A stretch of 64,000 nucleotides of DNA, from the NCBI RefSeq assembly GCF_000213805.1, contig NC_015556.1, positions 4,107,001-4,171,000 on the forward strand, written 5' to 3'. Positions 7,810 through 18,047 of the stretch are shown here, in pieces. The notes under the pieces are model-generated. The model was given only the letters and a program-made list of their open reading frames with translations, had not been told where the DNA came from and made no database searches. This stretch comes from Pseudomonas fulva 12-X. GTDB taxonomy: Bacteria; Pseudomonadota; Gammaproteobacteria; Pseudomonadales; Pseudomonadaceae. The stretch's first letter is position 1. Every line of letters starts with the position of its first letter. A program made the translations under genes and the position numbers.

Positions 7810-10374
7810 TTAGACGAACACGATCTCGTCGTTCTCGACCTTGCCCGTCACAGTGCTGCCCGGGCTGAACTGGCCGGACAGGATCAACTGCGCCAGCGGG
7901 TTCTCGATCCAGCGCTGGATGGCGCGCTTCAATGGCCGCGCGCCGTACACCGGGTCGTAGCCAACGGCGATCAGCTTGTCCATCGCCTCGTCGCTCAGCT
8001 CCAGGCTCAGCTCGCGTTCAGCCAGGCGCTGCAGCAGACGCGAAAGCTGGATGCGCGCGATGCCGGCGATCTGCTCACGGGCCAGGGGCTCGAACACCAC
8101 CACCTCGTCGATGCGGTTCACGAACTCCGGACGGAAGTGGTTGCCCACGGCATCCATCACCGCCGCGCGCTGGGCCTCGCGGTCGCCGACCAGCTCCTGG
8201 ATCTGCGCCGAGCCCAGGTTGGAGGTCATCACGATCACCGTGTTCTTGAAGTCCACGGTGCGGCCATGGCTGTCGGTCAGGCGGCCATCTTCGAGCACCT
8301 GCAGCAGCACGTTGAACACGTCCGGGTGAGCCTTTTCGACCTCGTCCATCAGCACCACCGAGTAGGGTTTGCGGCGCACCGCCTCGGTCAGGTAACCGCC
8401 CTCCTCGTAGCCCACATAGCCGGGCGGCGCACCGATCAGCCGCGCCACGGAGTGCTTCTCCATGAACTCGGACATGTCGATGCGTACCAGCGCGTCTTCG
8501 GTGTCGAACAGAAACTCGGCCAGCGCCTTGCACAGTTCGGTCTTGCCCACACCGGTCGGGCCAAGGAACAGGAACGAGCCGCTCGGCCGATTCGGATCGG
8601 CCAGGCCGGCGCGCGAACGGCGCACGGCATTGGCCACCGCCACAACGGCTTCGTCCTGACCGATTACCCGCTGGTGCAGCAGGCCTTCCATCTTCAGCAG
8701 TTTGTCGCGCTCCCCTTCGAGCATCTTCGACACAGGAATGCCGGTCCACTTGGAAACCACCTCGGCGATTTCCTCTTCGGTGACCTTGCTGCGCAGCAGC
8801 TGGTTTTCCGTGGTGCCGTGCTGGTCGACCATCTGCAGGCTGCGCTCCAGATCGGGAATCACCCCGTACTGCAGCTCAGCCATACGGTTGAGGTCACCCT
8901 TGCGGCGCGCCGCTTCGAGCTCGGTCTTGGCCTGCTCGATGCGCTGCTGGATCTGCGCCGAACCCTGGACCTCGGCTTTCTCCGATTTCCAGATGTCTTC
9001 GAGATCGGCGTATTCCTTCTCCAGCTTGGCGATGTCGTCCTGCAGTTTGACGAAGCGTTTCTTGGCCGCCTCGTCTTCTTCCTTCTTCAGCGCCTGGGCT
9101 TCGACCTTGAGCTGGATCAGCCGGCGATCCAGGCGGTCGAGCACCTCGGGCTTGGAGTCGATTTCCATGCGGATGCGGCTAGCCGCCTCGTCGATCAGGT
9201 CGATGGCCTTGTCCGGCAGCTGGCGGTCGGTGATGTAACGGTGGCTGAGCTTAGCCGCGGCGATGATCGCGCCGTCGGTGATGGCCACCTTGTGATGCAC
9301 TTCGTAGCGCTCCTTGAGGCCGCGCAGGATGGCGATGGTGTCTTCCTCGCTCGGTTCGTCGACCAACACCTTCTGGAAGCGGCGCTCCAGTGCGGCGTCC
9401 TTCTCGATGAACTGGCGGTATTCGTTCAGCGTGGTGGCGCCCACACAGTGCAGCTCGCCACGGGCCAGGGACGGCTTGAGCATGTTGCCCGCATCCATGG
9501 CGCCCTCGGCCTTGCCGGCGCCAACCATGGTGTGCAGCTCATCGATGAACAGAATCACCCGGCCTTCCTGCTTGGACAGCTCGTTGAGCACCGCCTTGAG
9601 GCGCTCCTCGAACTCGCCGCGGAACTTGGCGCCAGCGATCAGCGCGCCCATATCCAGAGACAGCAGGCGCTTGTCCTTGAGGCCATCCGGCACTTCGCCA
9701 TTGACGATGCGCTGGGCCAGGCCTTCGGCGATGGCGGTCTTGCCGACGCCGGGCTCACCGATCAGTACCGGGTTGTTCTTGGTACGGCGCTGCAGCACCT
9801 GAATGGTGCGGCGGATCTCGTCGTCACGGCCGATCACCGGGTCGAGCTTGCCCTCTTCGGCACGCTTGGTCAGGTCGACGGTGTACTTGTCCAGCGCCTG
9901 GCGCGACTCTTCGATGTTCGGGTCGTTGACCGCATCGCCGCCACGCAGGTTGTTCACCGCGTTTTCCAGCGCCTTGCGGCTCACGCCCTGGGCGAGCAGT
10001 AGCTTGCCGAGCTTGGTGTTCTCGTCCATGGCGGCGAGCAGTACCAGTTCGCTGGAGATGAACTGGTCACCCTTCTGCTGCGACAGGCGGTCGGCCTGAT
10101 TGAGCAGGCGCGCCAAGTCCTGAGACAGACTGACGTCGCCGGTTGGATTCTGGATCTTGGGCAGGTGATCGAGTTCTTTGCTCAGGGCCTGGCGCAGGCC
10201 GTTCACATCGAAGCCCACCTGCATCAGCAGCGGCCGAATGGAGCCGCCCTGCTGATCGAGCAGCGCCTGCATCAGGTGCAGCGGCTCGATGGCGGAATGG
10301 TCGTGGCCGACGGCCAGGGACTGGGCGTCGGAAAGGGCAAGTTGCAACTTGCTGGTCAATCGGTCGATTCGCAT
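7810..10374 (-). CDS. clpB: ATP-dependent chaperone ClpB
   Basis: This 854-residue protein is a full-length ClpB disaggregase, a hexameric AAA+ machine that works with DnaK to rescue aggregated proteins. Visible domains are the N-terminal Clp-N repeats (about 1-145), the first AAA module with Walker A GEPGVGKT (206-213) and Walker B ILFIDE, the ClpB-specific coiled-coil middle domain (about 405-530, Lys/Glu-rich), and the second AAA module with GPTGVGKT near residue 605 and [12 protein letters not shown]. There is no IGF/L loop for ClpP, as expected. A heat-shock promoter lies about 75 bases upstream and a terminator follows, so it is a single-gene heat-shock unit. Confidence 0.98.
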   Translation of the reverse strand: MRIDRLTSKLQLALSDAQSLAVGHDHSAIEPLHLMQALLDQQGGSIRPLLMQVGFDVNGLRQALSKELDHLPKIQNPTGDVSLSQDLARLLNQADRLSQQKGDQFISSELVLLAAMDENTKLGKLLLAQGVSRKALENAVNNLRGGDAVNDPNIEESRQALDKYTVDLTKRAEEGKLDPVIGRDDEIRRTIQVLQRRTKNNPVLIGEPGVGKTAIAEGLAQRIVNGEVPDGLKDKRLLSLDMGALIAGAKFRGEFEERLKAVLNELSKQEGRVILFIDELHTMVGAGKAEGAMDAGNMLKPSLARGELHCVGATTLNEYRQFIEKDAALERRFQKVLVDEPSEEDTIAILRGLKERYEVHHKVAITDGAIIAAAKLSHRYITDRQLPDKAIDLIDEAASRIRMEIDSKPEVLDRLDRRLIQLKVEAQALKKEEDEAAKKRFVKLQDDIAKLEKEYADLEDIWKSEKAEVQGSAQIQQRIEQAKTELEAARRKGDLNRMAELQYGVIPDLERSLQMVDQHGTTENQLLRSKVTEEEIAEVVSKWTGIPVSKMLEGERDKLLKMEGLLHQRVIGQDEAVVAVANAVRRSRAGLADPNRPSGSFLFLGPTGVGKTELCKALAEFLFDTEDALVRIDMSEFMEKHSVARLIGAPPGYVGYEEGGYLTEAVRRKPYSVVLMDEVEKAHPDVFNVLLQVLEDGRLTDSHGRTVDFKNTVIVMTSNLGSAQIQELVGDREAQRAAVMDAVGNHFRPEFVNRIDEVVVFEPLAREQIAGIARIQLSRLLQRLAERELSLELSDEAMDKLIAVGYDPVYGARPLKRAIQRWIENPLAQLILSGQFSPGSTVTGKVENDEIVFV

Positions 10375-10448
10375 GGCGTCATCCTTCCTTTAAAGGCAGG
10401 CCGGCGCGGTGCATGCGCCTGGCGATAAAACCTGCCGAGATGGAGCAT

Positions 10449-10476
10449 AGATGAGGCCGATTGTGCGGGTTTCAAG
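10449..10476 (-). promoter_or_regulatory. RpoH (sigma-32) type heat-shock promoter of clpB
   Basis: Read leftward, the -35 element CTTGAAA (complement of 10470-10476) is followed after 13 bases by CCTCATCT (complement of 10449-10456). This matches the sigma-32 consensus CTTGAAA / CCCCATNT at all but one position, with the right spacing. Transcription would start about 65-70 bases before the clpB ATG. Confidence 0.85.
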
Positions 10477-10495
10477 CGAGGAGGTTTTGCGGTGG

Positions 10496-10528
10496 ATCAG
10501 GGGCGGCGTCGAAAGAGCCGCCCCTGAT
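10496..10528 (-). terminator. Stem-loop downstream of pgeF
   Basis: A perfect 12-bp GC-rich stem (10496-10507 with 10517-10528) and a 9-base loop lies 38 bases after the pgeF stop codon. There is no strong T-run, so termination is likely but not certain. It sits just upstream of the clpB heat-shock promoter and would insulate it. Confidence 0.6.
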
Positions 10529-10566
10529 GAAGCGCTGCCTAAGCGCGGCGCCCGACTAAAGATTAC

Positions 10567-11307
10567 TCAGCGATCCGCCAGCCAGATCAGCGACGCGAAG
10601 CGCCCGGTCTGGGCCGCACGACGATAGGAGTAGAAGCACGAATCGCTGACCGTGCAGAAGCCACCGCCATACACGGCCGTGACGCCGCGCGCGGCCAGGC
10701 GGATACGCGCCAGCTGGTAGATGTCGGCCATGAAGCGCCCCTCGTTCTGGCTCGGCATGAAAGCACCGGCGGCCAGGGCATGCTGGGCGACGAACGCCTC
10801 ACGCACCTCGGCGCCGACTTCGAATGCTTGCGGGCCAATGGCCGGGCCCAGCCACACGAGCGTGTCTTGCGCCTCAACGCTCAGCGCATCCAATGTGGCT
10901 TCAAGCACGCCGTTGGCCAGGCCACGCCAGCCGGCGTGAGCAGCCGCGACGCGGCTGCCGGCGCGATCGCAGAACAGCACGGGCAGGCAGTCGGCGGTCA
11001 TCACCGTGGCGGCGATGCCGGGCGTCGCCGTCCAGCTGGCATCGGCTTCGACGACGACTTCCGGATCGGCTTCGGCGACGGCAACGCCGTGCACCTGCTG
11101 CAACCAGGCCGGCCGGCAGCCGAGCTGGCTGACCAGGCGCTGGCGATTCTTGGCTACCGCGGCCGGATCATCCTCGACATGGGCGGCCAGGTTGAAGCTG
11201 TCGTAGGGCGCCTGGCTCACACCGCCGGCGCGAGTGGTCACGCAGGCGCGCACCCAATCGGGCGCCGGCCAGTTGGGCGTCAGCCAGTCGTGGGCCTTGT
11301 CACTCAT
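10567..11307 (-). CDS. pgeF: Peptidoglycan editing factor PgeF (YfiH, laccase-domain family)
   Basis: This 246-residue cytoplasmic protein has the family motifs QQVHG, MTADCLPVLFCD and AAAHAGWRGL, which supply the metal-binding His/Cys cluster. E. coli YfiH/PgeF hydrolyses wrongly built peptidoglycan precursors that carry L-Ser in place of L-Ala; older annotations call the family polyphenol oxidase. Its ATG overlaps the rluD stop codon (ATGA arrangement), and the order bamD/rluD-pgeF-clpB is the conserved Pseudomonas one. Length is normal for the family. Confidence 0.93.
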   Translation of the reverse strand: MSDKAHDWLTPNWPAPDWVRACVTTRAGGVSQAPYDSFNLAAHVEDDPAAVAKNRQRLVSQLGCRPAWLQQVHGVAVAEADPEVVVEADASWTATPGIAATVMTADCLPVLFCDRAGSRVAAAHAGWRGLANGVLEATLDALSVEAQDTLVWLGPAIGPQAFEVGAEVREAFVAQHALAAGAFMPSQNEGRFMADIYQLARIRLAARGVTAVYGGGFCTVSDSCFYSYRRAAQTGRFASLIWLADR

Positions 11308-12278
11308 CCGATGAACGCCTCGCGGTCCTGACGCAGCAGGCTCAGCAACCAGACGAAGTCATCGGGCAGCGGCGACTGCCACTTCATGCGCTCACCGGTA
11401 ATCGGGTGATCCAGCTCGAGGAAGCGCGCGTGCAGGGCCTGGCGCGGAAACTCCTTGAGGTTCTGCACCATGGTCTGGCTGGCGGCCGGCGGAATGCGGA
11501 AGCGGCCGGCATACACCGGGTCGCCCACCAGCGGGAAACCGATATGGCTCATGTGCACGCGAATCTGGTGCGTGCGGCCGGTTTCCAGTTTGACGCGGGC
11601 GTGGGTGTGCGAACGGAAGCGCTCCAGCACACGGTAGTGGCTGACCGCGGGCTTGCCGCCATCGGTCACCGCCATGCGCTGGCGCTGGGACGAGCTGCGG
11701 CCGATGGGCGCGTTGATCTTGCCGCCCGAAGTGATCACGCCGATGACGATACATTCATAGATGCGACTGACGGTGCGCTTCTGCAGCTGATCGACCAGGC
11801 GGGTCTGCGCTTCGATGGTCTTCGCGACCACCATCAAGCCGGTGGTGTCCTTGTCCAGGCGGTGCACGATGCCCGCGCGCGGCACGTTGACGATGTCCGG
11901 TACGTGATGCAGCAGCGCATTGAGCAGCGTGCCGTCGGCATGCCCGGCCGCCGGGTGCACGACCAGGCCGGCGGGCTTGTCGATCACCAGGATCTGCTCG
12001 TCCTCGTAGACGATATTGAGCTCGATGTCCTGGGCGATCCACTCACCCTGGGCTTCCTGCTCGGCCGACAGCGCCAGCACGGCGCCGCCGTGAACGATAT
12101 CGCGCGGGCGCAGCACCTGGCCGTCGACGGTCAGGTTGCCCTCCTTGATCCAGCCGGAAAGGCGCGAGCGCGAGTGCTCGGCGAACAGCTGGGCGGCGAC
12201 TTGATCGAGGCGCTGGCCGCCCAGATCGGCGGGGACCTCGGCGGTTAATTCAATGGCCTGCTTATTGATAGATGACAT
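11304..12278 (-). CDS. rluD: 23S rRNA pseudouridine(1911/1915/1917) synthase RluD
   Basis: This 324-residue RNA-modifying enzyme makes the pseudouridines in helix 69 of 23S rRNA. It has an N-terminal S4 RNA-binding domain (about 20-75), then the RluA-type catalytic domain with [15 protein letters not shown], in which the Asp of HRLD is the catalytic residue. It also has [13 protein letters not shown] and [10 protein letters not shown] start at the ATG complementing 12276-12278 because the protein then begins like other Pseudomonas RluD proteins; an ATG 7 codons earlier is also possible. It overlaps pgeF by 4 bases and is divergent from bamD, the usual arrangement. Confidence 0.95.
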   Translation of the reverse strand: MSSINKQAIELTAEVPADLGGQRLDQVAAQLFAEHSRSRLSGWIKEGNLTVDGQVLRPRDIVHGGAVLALSAEQEAQGEWIAQDIELNIVYEDEQILVIDKPAGLVVHPAAGHADGTLLNALLHHVPDIVNVPRAGIVHRLDKDTTGLMVVAKTIEAQTRLVDQLQKRTVSRIYECIVIGVITSGGKINAPIGRSSSQRQRMAVTDGGKPAVSHYRVLERFRSHTHARVKLETGRTHQIRVHMSHIGFPLVGDPVYAGRFRIPPAASQTMVQNLKEFPRQALHARFLELDHPITGERMKWQSPLPDDFVWLLSLLRQDREAFIG

Positions 12279-12425
12279 GCTCGGCAACGGCGGGGGCATA
12301 GCCTTTGGTTTCGGCTACACGCTTGTGGTTAAATACGGCGTCTTTGCCCCAGGGGTACCGGGGGCGCTCATCATAACAGGACGGCCCTGCCCAAGACAGC
12401 CGCCGTCCCAGGGACGCAAGCCGCC

Positions 12426-13415
12426 ATGCCAGTGAAACACCTGCTGCTGATCGCCATCCTCGCACTCACCGCCGCCTGTTCCTCCAAGGAAGTCCTGGAC
12501 GAAAACCTGAGCGAGGCAGAACTCTATCAGCAGGCTCAGCAAGACCTGGACAACGGCAGTTACACCAGCGCCGTCACCAAGCTCAAGGCCCTGGAATCGC
12601 GCTACCCCTTCGGTCGCTACGCCGAGCAGTCGCAGCTCGAGCTGATCTACGCAAACTACAAGAACGCCGAGCCGGAAGCCGCGCGCTCCGCCGCCGAGCG
12701 TTTCATCCGCCTGCACCCACAGCATCCGAACGTTGACTATGCCTACTACCTCAAGGGCCTGGCCTCGTTTGATCAGGACCGCGGCATCGTCGCCCGCTTC
12801 CTGCCGCTGGACATGACCAAGCGTGACCCGGGCGCGGCCCGCGACTCCTACAACGAGTTCGCCCAGCTCACCAGCCGCTACCCGAACAGCCGCTACGCGC
12901 CGGACGCCAAGCAGCGCATGATTTATCTGCGTAACCTCTTGGCCGCCTACGAAATCCACGTCGCCCACTACTACCTGCGCCGCCACGCTTATGTAGCCGC
13001 CGCCAACCGTGGCCGCTACGTAGTGGAAAACTTCCAGGAAACCCCGTCGGTCGGCGATGGCCTGGCCGTGATGGTCGAGGCCTACCAGCGCCTGACCCTG
13101 GACGACCTGGCCGCTACCAGCCTGGAAACTCTCAAGCTCAACTACCCGGATCATCCGAGCCTGGAAAACGGCGAGTTCGTCCCGCAAGAAGAAGCGGCGG
13201 ACGAGCGCTCCTGGCTGGCCAAGGCTACCCTCGGCCTGATCGAAAGCGACGCGCCGCCACCACCGAGCCAGACCCAGGCCAGCCAGGACGTACAGCGTCA
13301 GTACCAGGAAGCGGTCGACCAGATGCCTGCAGAGCTGAAGTCCGGCGAGCAGGGCGAACCGCAAGCCCGCAAGCGCTCCTGGTTCAGCTACATGACCTTC
13401 GGCCTGTTCGACTGA
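12426..13415 (+). CDS. bamD: Outer membrane protein assembly factor BamD (ComL)
   Basis: This 329-residue outer-membrane lipoprotein of the BAM complex helps insert beta-barrel proteins. The signal peptide ends LTAAC at Cys18 (lipobox). TPR-like repeats follow, with the typical segments [20 protein letters not shown] and [20 protein letters not shown]. The C-terminus has an extension of about 60 residues rich in Pro, Gln and Ser that ends in an aromatic MTFGLFD; E. coli BamD is shorter there. It is transcribed alone, divergently from rluD, and ends in a clear terminator at 13439-13468. Confidence 0.96.
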   Translation: MPVKHLLLIAILALTAACSSKEVLDENLSEAELYQQAQQDLDNGSYTSAVTKLKALESRYPFGRYAEQSQLELIYANYKNAEPEAARSAAERFIRLHPQHPNVDYAYYLKGLASFDQDRGIVARFLPLDMTKRDPGAARDSYNEFAQLTSRYPNSRYAPDAKQRMIYLRNLLAAYEIHVAHYYLRRHAYVAAANRGRYVVENFQETPSVGDGLAVMVEAYQRLTLDDLAATSLETLKLNYPDHPSLENGEFVPQEEAADERSWLAKATLGLIESDAPPPPSQTQASQDVQRQYQEAVDQMPAELKSGEQGEPQARKRSWFSYMTFGLFD

Positions 13416-13438
13416 GTTCAGTCTTCACGCTGCCTCAA

Positions 13439-13468
13439 CACGATGCCAGTCAACCGACTGGCATCGTG
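13439..13468 (+). terminator. Terminator of bamD
   Basis: A perfect 13-bp stem (13439-13451 with 13456-13468) with a 4-base AACC loop is followed by CTTTCC, 24 bases after the bamD stop codon. Confidence 0.75.
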
Positions 13469-13560
13469 CTTTCCAGCCTTGCAAAAACGCAGGCCGGGTA
13501 ACTGTGCGGGCAAGTCGTCGTTAGCTACACTGCCCCATCCCTCGACACGAAGAGAGCGCC

Positions 13561-13806
13561 ATGGGCCTGTTCCGCCTGCTGTTCTGGATTGCCATCATTT
13601 TTGCCGTCATCTGGGTATGGCGACGCTATGTCAGTGCCCCGCGCCAGGGCCAGAAGGCAACCCCAAAGACAGACAGCCCGACGCCGATGGTGCGCTGCGC
13701 CCACTGCGGCGTGCACACACCACAGCAGCACGCCCTACAGCTGGCGCAGCGCTGGTACTGCAGCCAGGCCCACTTGGAACAAGGCCCCAAGCCCGGTGCC
13801 CAATAG
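13561..13806 (+). CDS. PP0621 family small zinc-ribbon-like membrane protein
   Basis: This 81-residue protein has one N-terminal membrane helix (about residues 4-20, LFRLLFWIAIIFAVIWVW), a short linker, and a soluble part with Cys-x2-Cys (residues 46 and 49) and a later Cys in RWYCSQAHLE, which looks like a small metal-binding knuckle. Conserved small proteins of this kind sit directly upstream of pilS in Pseudomonas. Its 3' end overlaps the GTG start of pilS by 11 bases, so it is translationally coupled to the sensor kinase. Its function is not established. Confidence 0.85.
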   Translation: MGLFRLLFWIAIIFAVIWVWRRYVSAPRQGQKATPKTDSPTPMVRCAHCGVHTPQQHALQLAQRWYCSQAHLEQGPKPGAQ

Positions 13807-15388
13807 CGCGCTAGCGGTACGTGGGCCCCAGGGCCACCGTATCTTCCGGCTGTACCACCTCTATCGCCTGATCATCGGCGTGGTGCTGGTGCTGCTGGTT
13901 TCCGCCGATCTGGACTCCGAACTGCTGGAACTGGCCCACGTGCCGCTGTTTCGCGGCGCCAGCTGGGTCTATCTGATGCTCAACGTCCTGATCGCGCTGA
14001 CGCTGCACACGCCCAACCGCCTGCTGCCGGTGTTCGCCGTGGCGCTGGGCGACGTGATCATGCTCTCGGCGCTGTTCTACGCCGGCGGCGGCACGCCAAG
14101 CGGCATCGGCAACCTGCTGATTGTATCGGTCGCGATCGCCAACATCCTGCTGCGCGGGCGCTTCGGCGTGCTGATCGCCGCCGCCGCGTCGATCGGCATG
14201 ATCTACCTGACCTTCTACCTGAGCCTGCATCACTCGCAGGCCAGCGCCCAGTACGTGCAGGTCGGTGCCTTGGGCGCCTTGAGCTTCGCCGCGGCGCTGT
14301 TCGTGCAAGGTGTAACCCGCCGCCTGCAGGCCAGCGAAAGCCTCGCCGAACAGCGCGCCGCCGATGTGGCGGATCTGGAAACCCTCAATAACCTGATCCT
14401 GCAGCGCATGCGCACCGGCATTCTGGTGGTGGATGAACAGCGCCGCGTGCTGCTGGCCAACCAGGCCGCACTCGCCCTGCTGGACCAGCAGAACCTGGCG
14501 GGCAAGATTCTCGACCCGCACTGCACCGAGCTGGTCAAACGCCTGCAGCAGTGGCAGGAGAACAGCAGCCTGCGTCCTGCCAGCCTGCAGACGCTCAGCG
14601 ACGGGCCGACCCTGCAACCCAGCTTCATCCCCCTGCAGCGCGGTGGCCAGCGGCATATTCTGATCCTGCTCGACGACATCTCGCAGATCGCCCAGCAGGC
14701 CCAGCAACTCAAGCTGGTCGCCCTTGGCCGACTCACCGCCGGCATCGCCCACGAGATTCGCAATCCGCTGGGCGCCATCAGCCATGCCGCGCAGCTGCTG
14801 CAGGAATCCGAAGACCTGCAGGGGCCGGATCTACGCCTAGCGCAGATCATTCAGGACCACTCGCGGCGCATGAACCTGATCATCGAGAACGTGCTGCAGC
14901 TCTCACGGCGCCGCCAGGCCGAGCCGCAGCTGCTGGATCTGAAATACTGGCTGCACCGCTTCGCCGCCGAATTTCGCAGCACCGCGCCGGCTTCCAAGGT
15001 GCTGCACCTGGCCATCGAAGGCAGCAGCATCCAGACGCGCATGGACCCCAACCAGCTCAACCAGGTCATCACCAACCTGGTGCAAAACGGGCTGCGCCAC
15101 AGCGCCAAGATCAACCCCCAGGGCCAGGTGTGGCTGAAGCTGTTTCGCGATCCGCGCAGCGATCTGCCGGTGCTCGAAGTGCTCGACGACGGCGAAGGCG
15201 TGCCGGCAGACCAACTGCATCACATCTTCGAGCCTTTCTACACCACGGAAAACAAAGGCACCGGTCTGGGCCTGTATATTTCCCGCGAGCTTTGCGAAAG
15301 CAACCAGGCTCATCTTCACTATCAACCACGCGAAGGCGGCGGCGCCTGCTTCCGCATCACCTTCGCGCATCCGCGAAAACTGAGCTGA
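13796..15388 (+). CDS. pilS: Type IV pilus two-component sensor kinase PilS
   Basis: Starting at the GTG at 13796 gives 530 residues, the same length as P. aeruginosa PilS. There are six membrane helices in the first about 180 residues, a PAS-like region (about 195-300), then the kinase core. His319 in AHEIRNPLGAISHAAQLL is the phosphorylated residue. Later come the N-box NQVITNLVQNGLRHS, the G1 box DDGEGVP and the G2 box GTGLGLYIS. In P. aeruginosa, PilS controls phosphorylation of PilR and hence pilA transcription, and it senses pilin in the inner membrane. A longer open frame upstream belongs to the overlap with the previous gene. Confidence 0.95.
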   Translation: MPNSALAVRGPQGHRIFRLYHLYRLIIGVVLVLLVSADLDSELLELAHVPLFRGASWVYLMLNVLIALTLHTPNRLLPVFAVALGDVIMLSALFYAGGGTPSGIGNLLIVSVAIANILLRGRFGVLIAAAASIGMIYLTFYLSLHHSQASAQYVQVGALGALSFAAALFVQGVTRRLQASESLAEQRAADVADLETLNNLILQRMRTGILVVDEQRRVLLANQAALALLDQQNLAGKILDPHCTELVKRLQQWQENSSLRPASLQTLSDGPTLQPSFIPLQRGGQRHILILLDDISQIAQQAQQLKLVALGRLTAGIAHEIRNPLGAISHAAQLLQESEDLQGPDLRLAQIIQDHSRRMNLIIENVLQLSRRRQAEPQLLDLKYWLHRFAAEFRSTAPASKVLHLAIEGSSIQTRMDPNQLNQVITNLVQNGLRHSAKINPQGQVWLKLFRDPRSDLPVLEVLDDGEGVPADQLHHIFEPFYTTENKGTGLGLYISRELCESNQAHLHYQPREGGGACFRITFAHPRKLS

Positions 15389-15396
15389 ACGACCTG

Positions 15397-16734
15397 ATGA
15401 ATCGCCAGAGAGCCCTGATCGTCGACGACGAACCCGATATCCGCGAACTGCTGGAGATCACCCTCGGGCGCATGAAACTCGACACCCGCAGCGCCCGCAA
15501 CGTCAAGGAAGCGCGTGAGTGGCTGGCCAAGGAGCCGTTTGATCTGTGCCTGACCGACATGCGCATGCCCGACGGCACCGGGCTCGACGTCGTGCAACAT
15601 ATCCAGCAGCGCTACCCGCAAACGCCAGTGGCGATGATCACCGCATTCGGCAGCATGGATACCGCGATCAACGCCCTCAAGGCCGGCGCCTTCGATTTTC
15701 TGACCAAACCGGTCGACCTCGGCCGCCTGCGCGAGCTGGTCGATACGGCGCTGCGCCTGCATAGCCCTGACGATGAAGAAGCCCCTGGCGCCAGTCGACT
15801 ACTGGGCGAATCGCCGCCCATGCGCGCCCTGCGCGCACAGATCCAGAAACTCGCCCGCAGCCAGGCGCCGGTGTACATCAGTGGCGAATCGGGCAGCGGC
15901 AAGGAGCTGGTCGCCCGTCTGATCCACGAACAGGGCCCGCGCCGCGAACGCGCCTTCGTGCCGGTCAACTGCGGCGCGATTCCCTCGGAGCTGATGGAAA
16001 GCGAATTCTTCGGTCACAAAAAAGGCAGCTTCACCGGTGCCGTCGAAGACAAACAGGGCCTGTTCCAGGCTGCCAATGGTGGCAGCCTGTTTCTCGACGA
16101 AGTGGCCGACCTGCCGCTGACCATGCAGGTCAAACTGCTGCGCGCCATTCAGGAAAAGGCCGTCCGCGCCGTCGGCGGCCAGCAGGAAGTGGTGGTCGAT
16201 ACGCGCATCCTGTGCGCCACCCACAAGGACCTCGCCGCCGAAGTAGCAGCCGGCCGCTTCCGCCAGGATCTCTACTACCGCCTCAACGTCATCGAACTGC
16301 GCGTACCGCCACTGCGCGAACGCCGCGAGGACATTCCCCTGCTGGCCGACGTGATGCTCAAGCGCCTCAACGAAGGCATCGGCCTGCCGCCAGTCAAGCT
16401 CGACGGCCCGGCGCTGGAAAAGCTCAAGAGCTACCGCTTCCCGGGCAACGTGCGCGAGCTGGAGAACATGCTGGAGCGCGCCTACACGCTGTGCGAAGGC
16501 GACGTGATCTGCGCCAACGACCTGCGCCTCGCCGACGCCGCACCAGCTGGCGAGAACGGCGACGCCAGCCTGGCACAGATCGACAACATCGAGGATTACC
16601 TCGAAGACGTCGAACGCAAACTGATCATGCAGGCCCTGGAAGAAACCCGCTGGAACCGCACCGCCGCCGCCCAACGCCTGGGCCTGAGCTTCCGCTCGAT
16701 GCGCTATCGCCTGAAAAAGCTCGGCATCGACTGA
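15397..16734 (+). CDS. pilR: Type IV pilus response regulator PilR (NtrC family)
   Basis: This 445-residue sigma-54 enhancer-binding protein activates major pilin transcription in P. aeruginosa. The receiver domain spans residues 1-120, with the phospho-acceptor Asp54 in CLTDMRMPDG. The AAA+ domain has Walker A GESGSGKE, the GAFTGA-type loop (here GSFTGA, which contacts sigma-54) and Walker B GSLFLDEV. The C-terminal Fis-type helix-turn-helix ends in RWNRTAAAQRLGLSFRSMRY. It starts 8 bases after pilS, so the pair is an operon. Length is identical to P. aeruginosa PilR. No pilA lies in the window. Confidence 0.96.
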   Translation: MNRQRALIVDDEPDIRELLEITLGRMKLDTRSARNVKEAREWLAKEPFDLCLTDMRMPDGTGLDVVQHIQQRYPQTPVAMITAFGSMDTAINALKAGAFDFLTKPVDLGRLRELVDTALRLHSPDDEEAPGASRLLGESPPMRALRAQIQKLARSQAPVYISGESGSGKELVARLIHEQGPRRERAFVPVNCGAIPSELMESEFFGHKKGSFTGAVEDKQGLFQAANGGSLFLDEVADLPLTMQVKLLRAIQEKAVRAVGGQQEVVVDTRILCATHKDLAAEVAAGRFRQDLYYRLNVIELRVPPLRERREDIPLLADVMLKRLNEGIGLPPVKLDGPALEKLKSYRFPGNVRELENMLERAYTLCEGDVICANDLRLADAAPAGENGDASLAQIDNIEDYLEDVERKLIMQALEETRWNRTAAAQRLGLSFRSMRYRLKKLGID

Positions 16735-16736
16735 GG

Positions 16737-16809
16737 CCGTAGCCTGCAGTTGAACCCCCAGTGAGCACACAGGCCTCGTAGCCTGCGGTAGAGCGAAGCG
16801 ATACCCAGG
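16737..16809. repeat. Pseudomonas-type intergenic repeat, two tandem partial copies
   Basis: Two related units start with CGTAGCCTGC (about 16738 and 16777). The second continues GGTAGAGCGAAGCGATACCCAGG. A similar unit occurs at 60818-60850 together with an inverted copy. The elements fill the space between convergent pilR and thiO, and may act as a bidirectional 3' structure. Confidence 0.6.
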
Positions 16810-16842
16810 TTCAGCGGCCCGCCCCCAAAGCAGGTCGCCCGC

Positions 16843-17937
16843 CTACAAACGCCCCGCCGGCGAATACGGCGCCGGATCAATGATCGGCTCGCGCCCCAGC
16901 ATCAGATCCGCCAGCAACCGGCAGGATGCCGGCGCCAGCACCAGCCCGTTGCGGTAATGCCCGCAGTTCAGCCAAAGGCCCGGATGCTCCGGCACCTCAC
17001 CGATAAAGGGAATACCCTCGGGCGAGCCGGGGCGCAATCCTGCCCAGTGCCCGACCACCTCGGCGTCGCGCAATGCCGGCAGCAACGTTTCGGCAGACGC
17101 CCGCAAGCTGGCCAGCGCTTGATCGGTCGGCGTCTTGTCGAAGCCGGCATGTTCCAGCGTACTGCCCACCAAAATGTGCCCGTCACGCCGCGGAATCGCA
17201 TAACGCCCGCCAGCCAGCACCATGCTGGGCAGAAAATCCTCGGCGCACTTGAACAGAATCATCTGCCCCTTGACCGGCTCGACGGGCAGGCTCATTTCCA
17301 GACTCTGCAATAGCTCGCCGCTCCAGGCGCCGGCTGCGACAACCACTTGCTCGGCCAACAACTCGCCCTCGGCACTTTGCACTCCAGCGATACGGGTACC
17401 TTCGCGCACGAACTGCACAACCGGGCTGTGCTCTCTCAGCGCCACATTCGGCAAACGTTGCAAGGCAGCGCGCAGCGCCTTGACCAACCGCGGGTTACGT
17501 ACATTGGCCACGCCGGACATATAAATGGCGCGCTCGAATCCACCGCCCAGCGCCGGGACCTGCGCATAGGCGGTTTCGACCGGCACTGCATACAGAGGCC
17601 GATCCTGGCGCTGCGCCCAGGCCAGCGCCTCGGCCTGATCATCCAGATCCAGCCAGTACAGCCCGGTCACATGCACTTCGGGGTCGATGCCGGTATCCGC
17701 CAGCAACCGCTCGCCCAGCCCCGGGTAGAAATCCTGGGACCAATGCGCCAGCGCCGTCACCGCCTGGCTGTAGCGCCAGGGATAAAGCGGCGACACGATC
17801 CCGCCCCCTGCCCAGGACGCCTCAGAACCAACAGACCCACGATCCAGCAAGGTGACCCGCTTGCCCGCCATCGCCAGCTGATAGGCCGACAATAACCCGA
17901 TAACCCCGCCCCCCACCACGATCACATCCGCACGCAC
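16843..17937 (-). CDS. thiO: Glycine oxidase ThiO (FAD-dependent)
   Basis: This 364-residue DAO-family flavoenzyme oxidises glycine to the imine used to build the thiazole ring of thiamine. The N-terminal Rossmann motif is VIVVGGGVIGLLSAYQLA, followed by the GS.ASWAGGGI loop and, near the C-terminus, WAGLRPGSPEGIPFIGE and NCGHYRNGLVLAP, the FAD-contacting segments of the family. It starts at a GTG with a GGGGTGAG box just upstream. It lies on the opposite strand between pilR and fimT, the place it holds in other Pseudomonas genomes. No thiazole pathway gene is adjacent. Confidence 0.93.
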   Translation of the reverse strand: MRADVIVVGGGVIGLLSAYQLAMAGKRVTLLDRGSVGSEASWAGGGIVSPLYPWRYSQAVTALAHWSQDFYPGLGERLLADTGIDPEVHVTGLYWLDLDDQAEALAWAQRQDRPLYAVPVETAYAQVPALGGGFERAIYMSGVANVRNPRLVKALRAALQRLPNVALREHSPVVQFVREGTRIAGVQSAEGELLAEQVVVAAGAWSGELLQSLEMSLPVEPVKGQMILFKCAEDFLPSMVLAGGRYAIPRRDGHILVGSTLEHAGFDKTPTDQALASLRASAETLLPALRDAEVVGHWAGLRPGSPEGIPFIGEVPEHPGLWLNCGHYRNGLVLAPASCRLLADLMLGREPIIDPAPYSPAGRL

Positions 17938-18047
17938 AACTCACCCCAGTCACGAAAACGGCAAGCCTTGACAGCGACACCTCAGGGTCTAAACAGAAAA
18001 GGCAGGCCAGGAAGGCCGCCAATCATACGCGCATAGGGATATGCATC

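Noticed and set aside
7792..10002. Long rightward open frame opposite clpB
   Set aside because: It is the antisense shadow of a high-G+C gene; the translation is His/Gln/Leu-rich with no family resemblance, while the other strand is a complete ClpB.
12279..12425. Promoter candidates for bamD and rluD
   Set aside because: AT-rich bases such as GGTTAAATAC near 12328 look promoter-like, but no -35/-10 pair had acceptable spacing.
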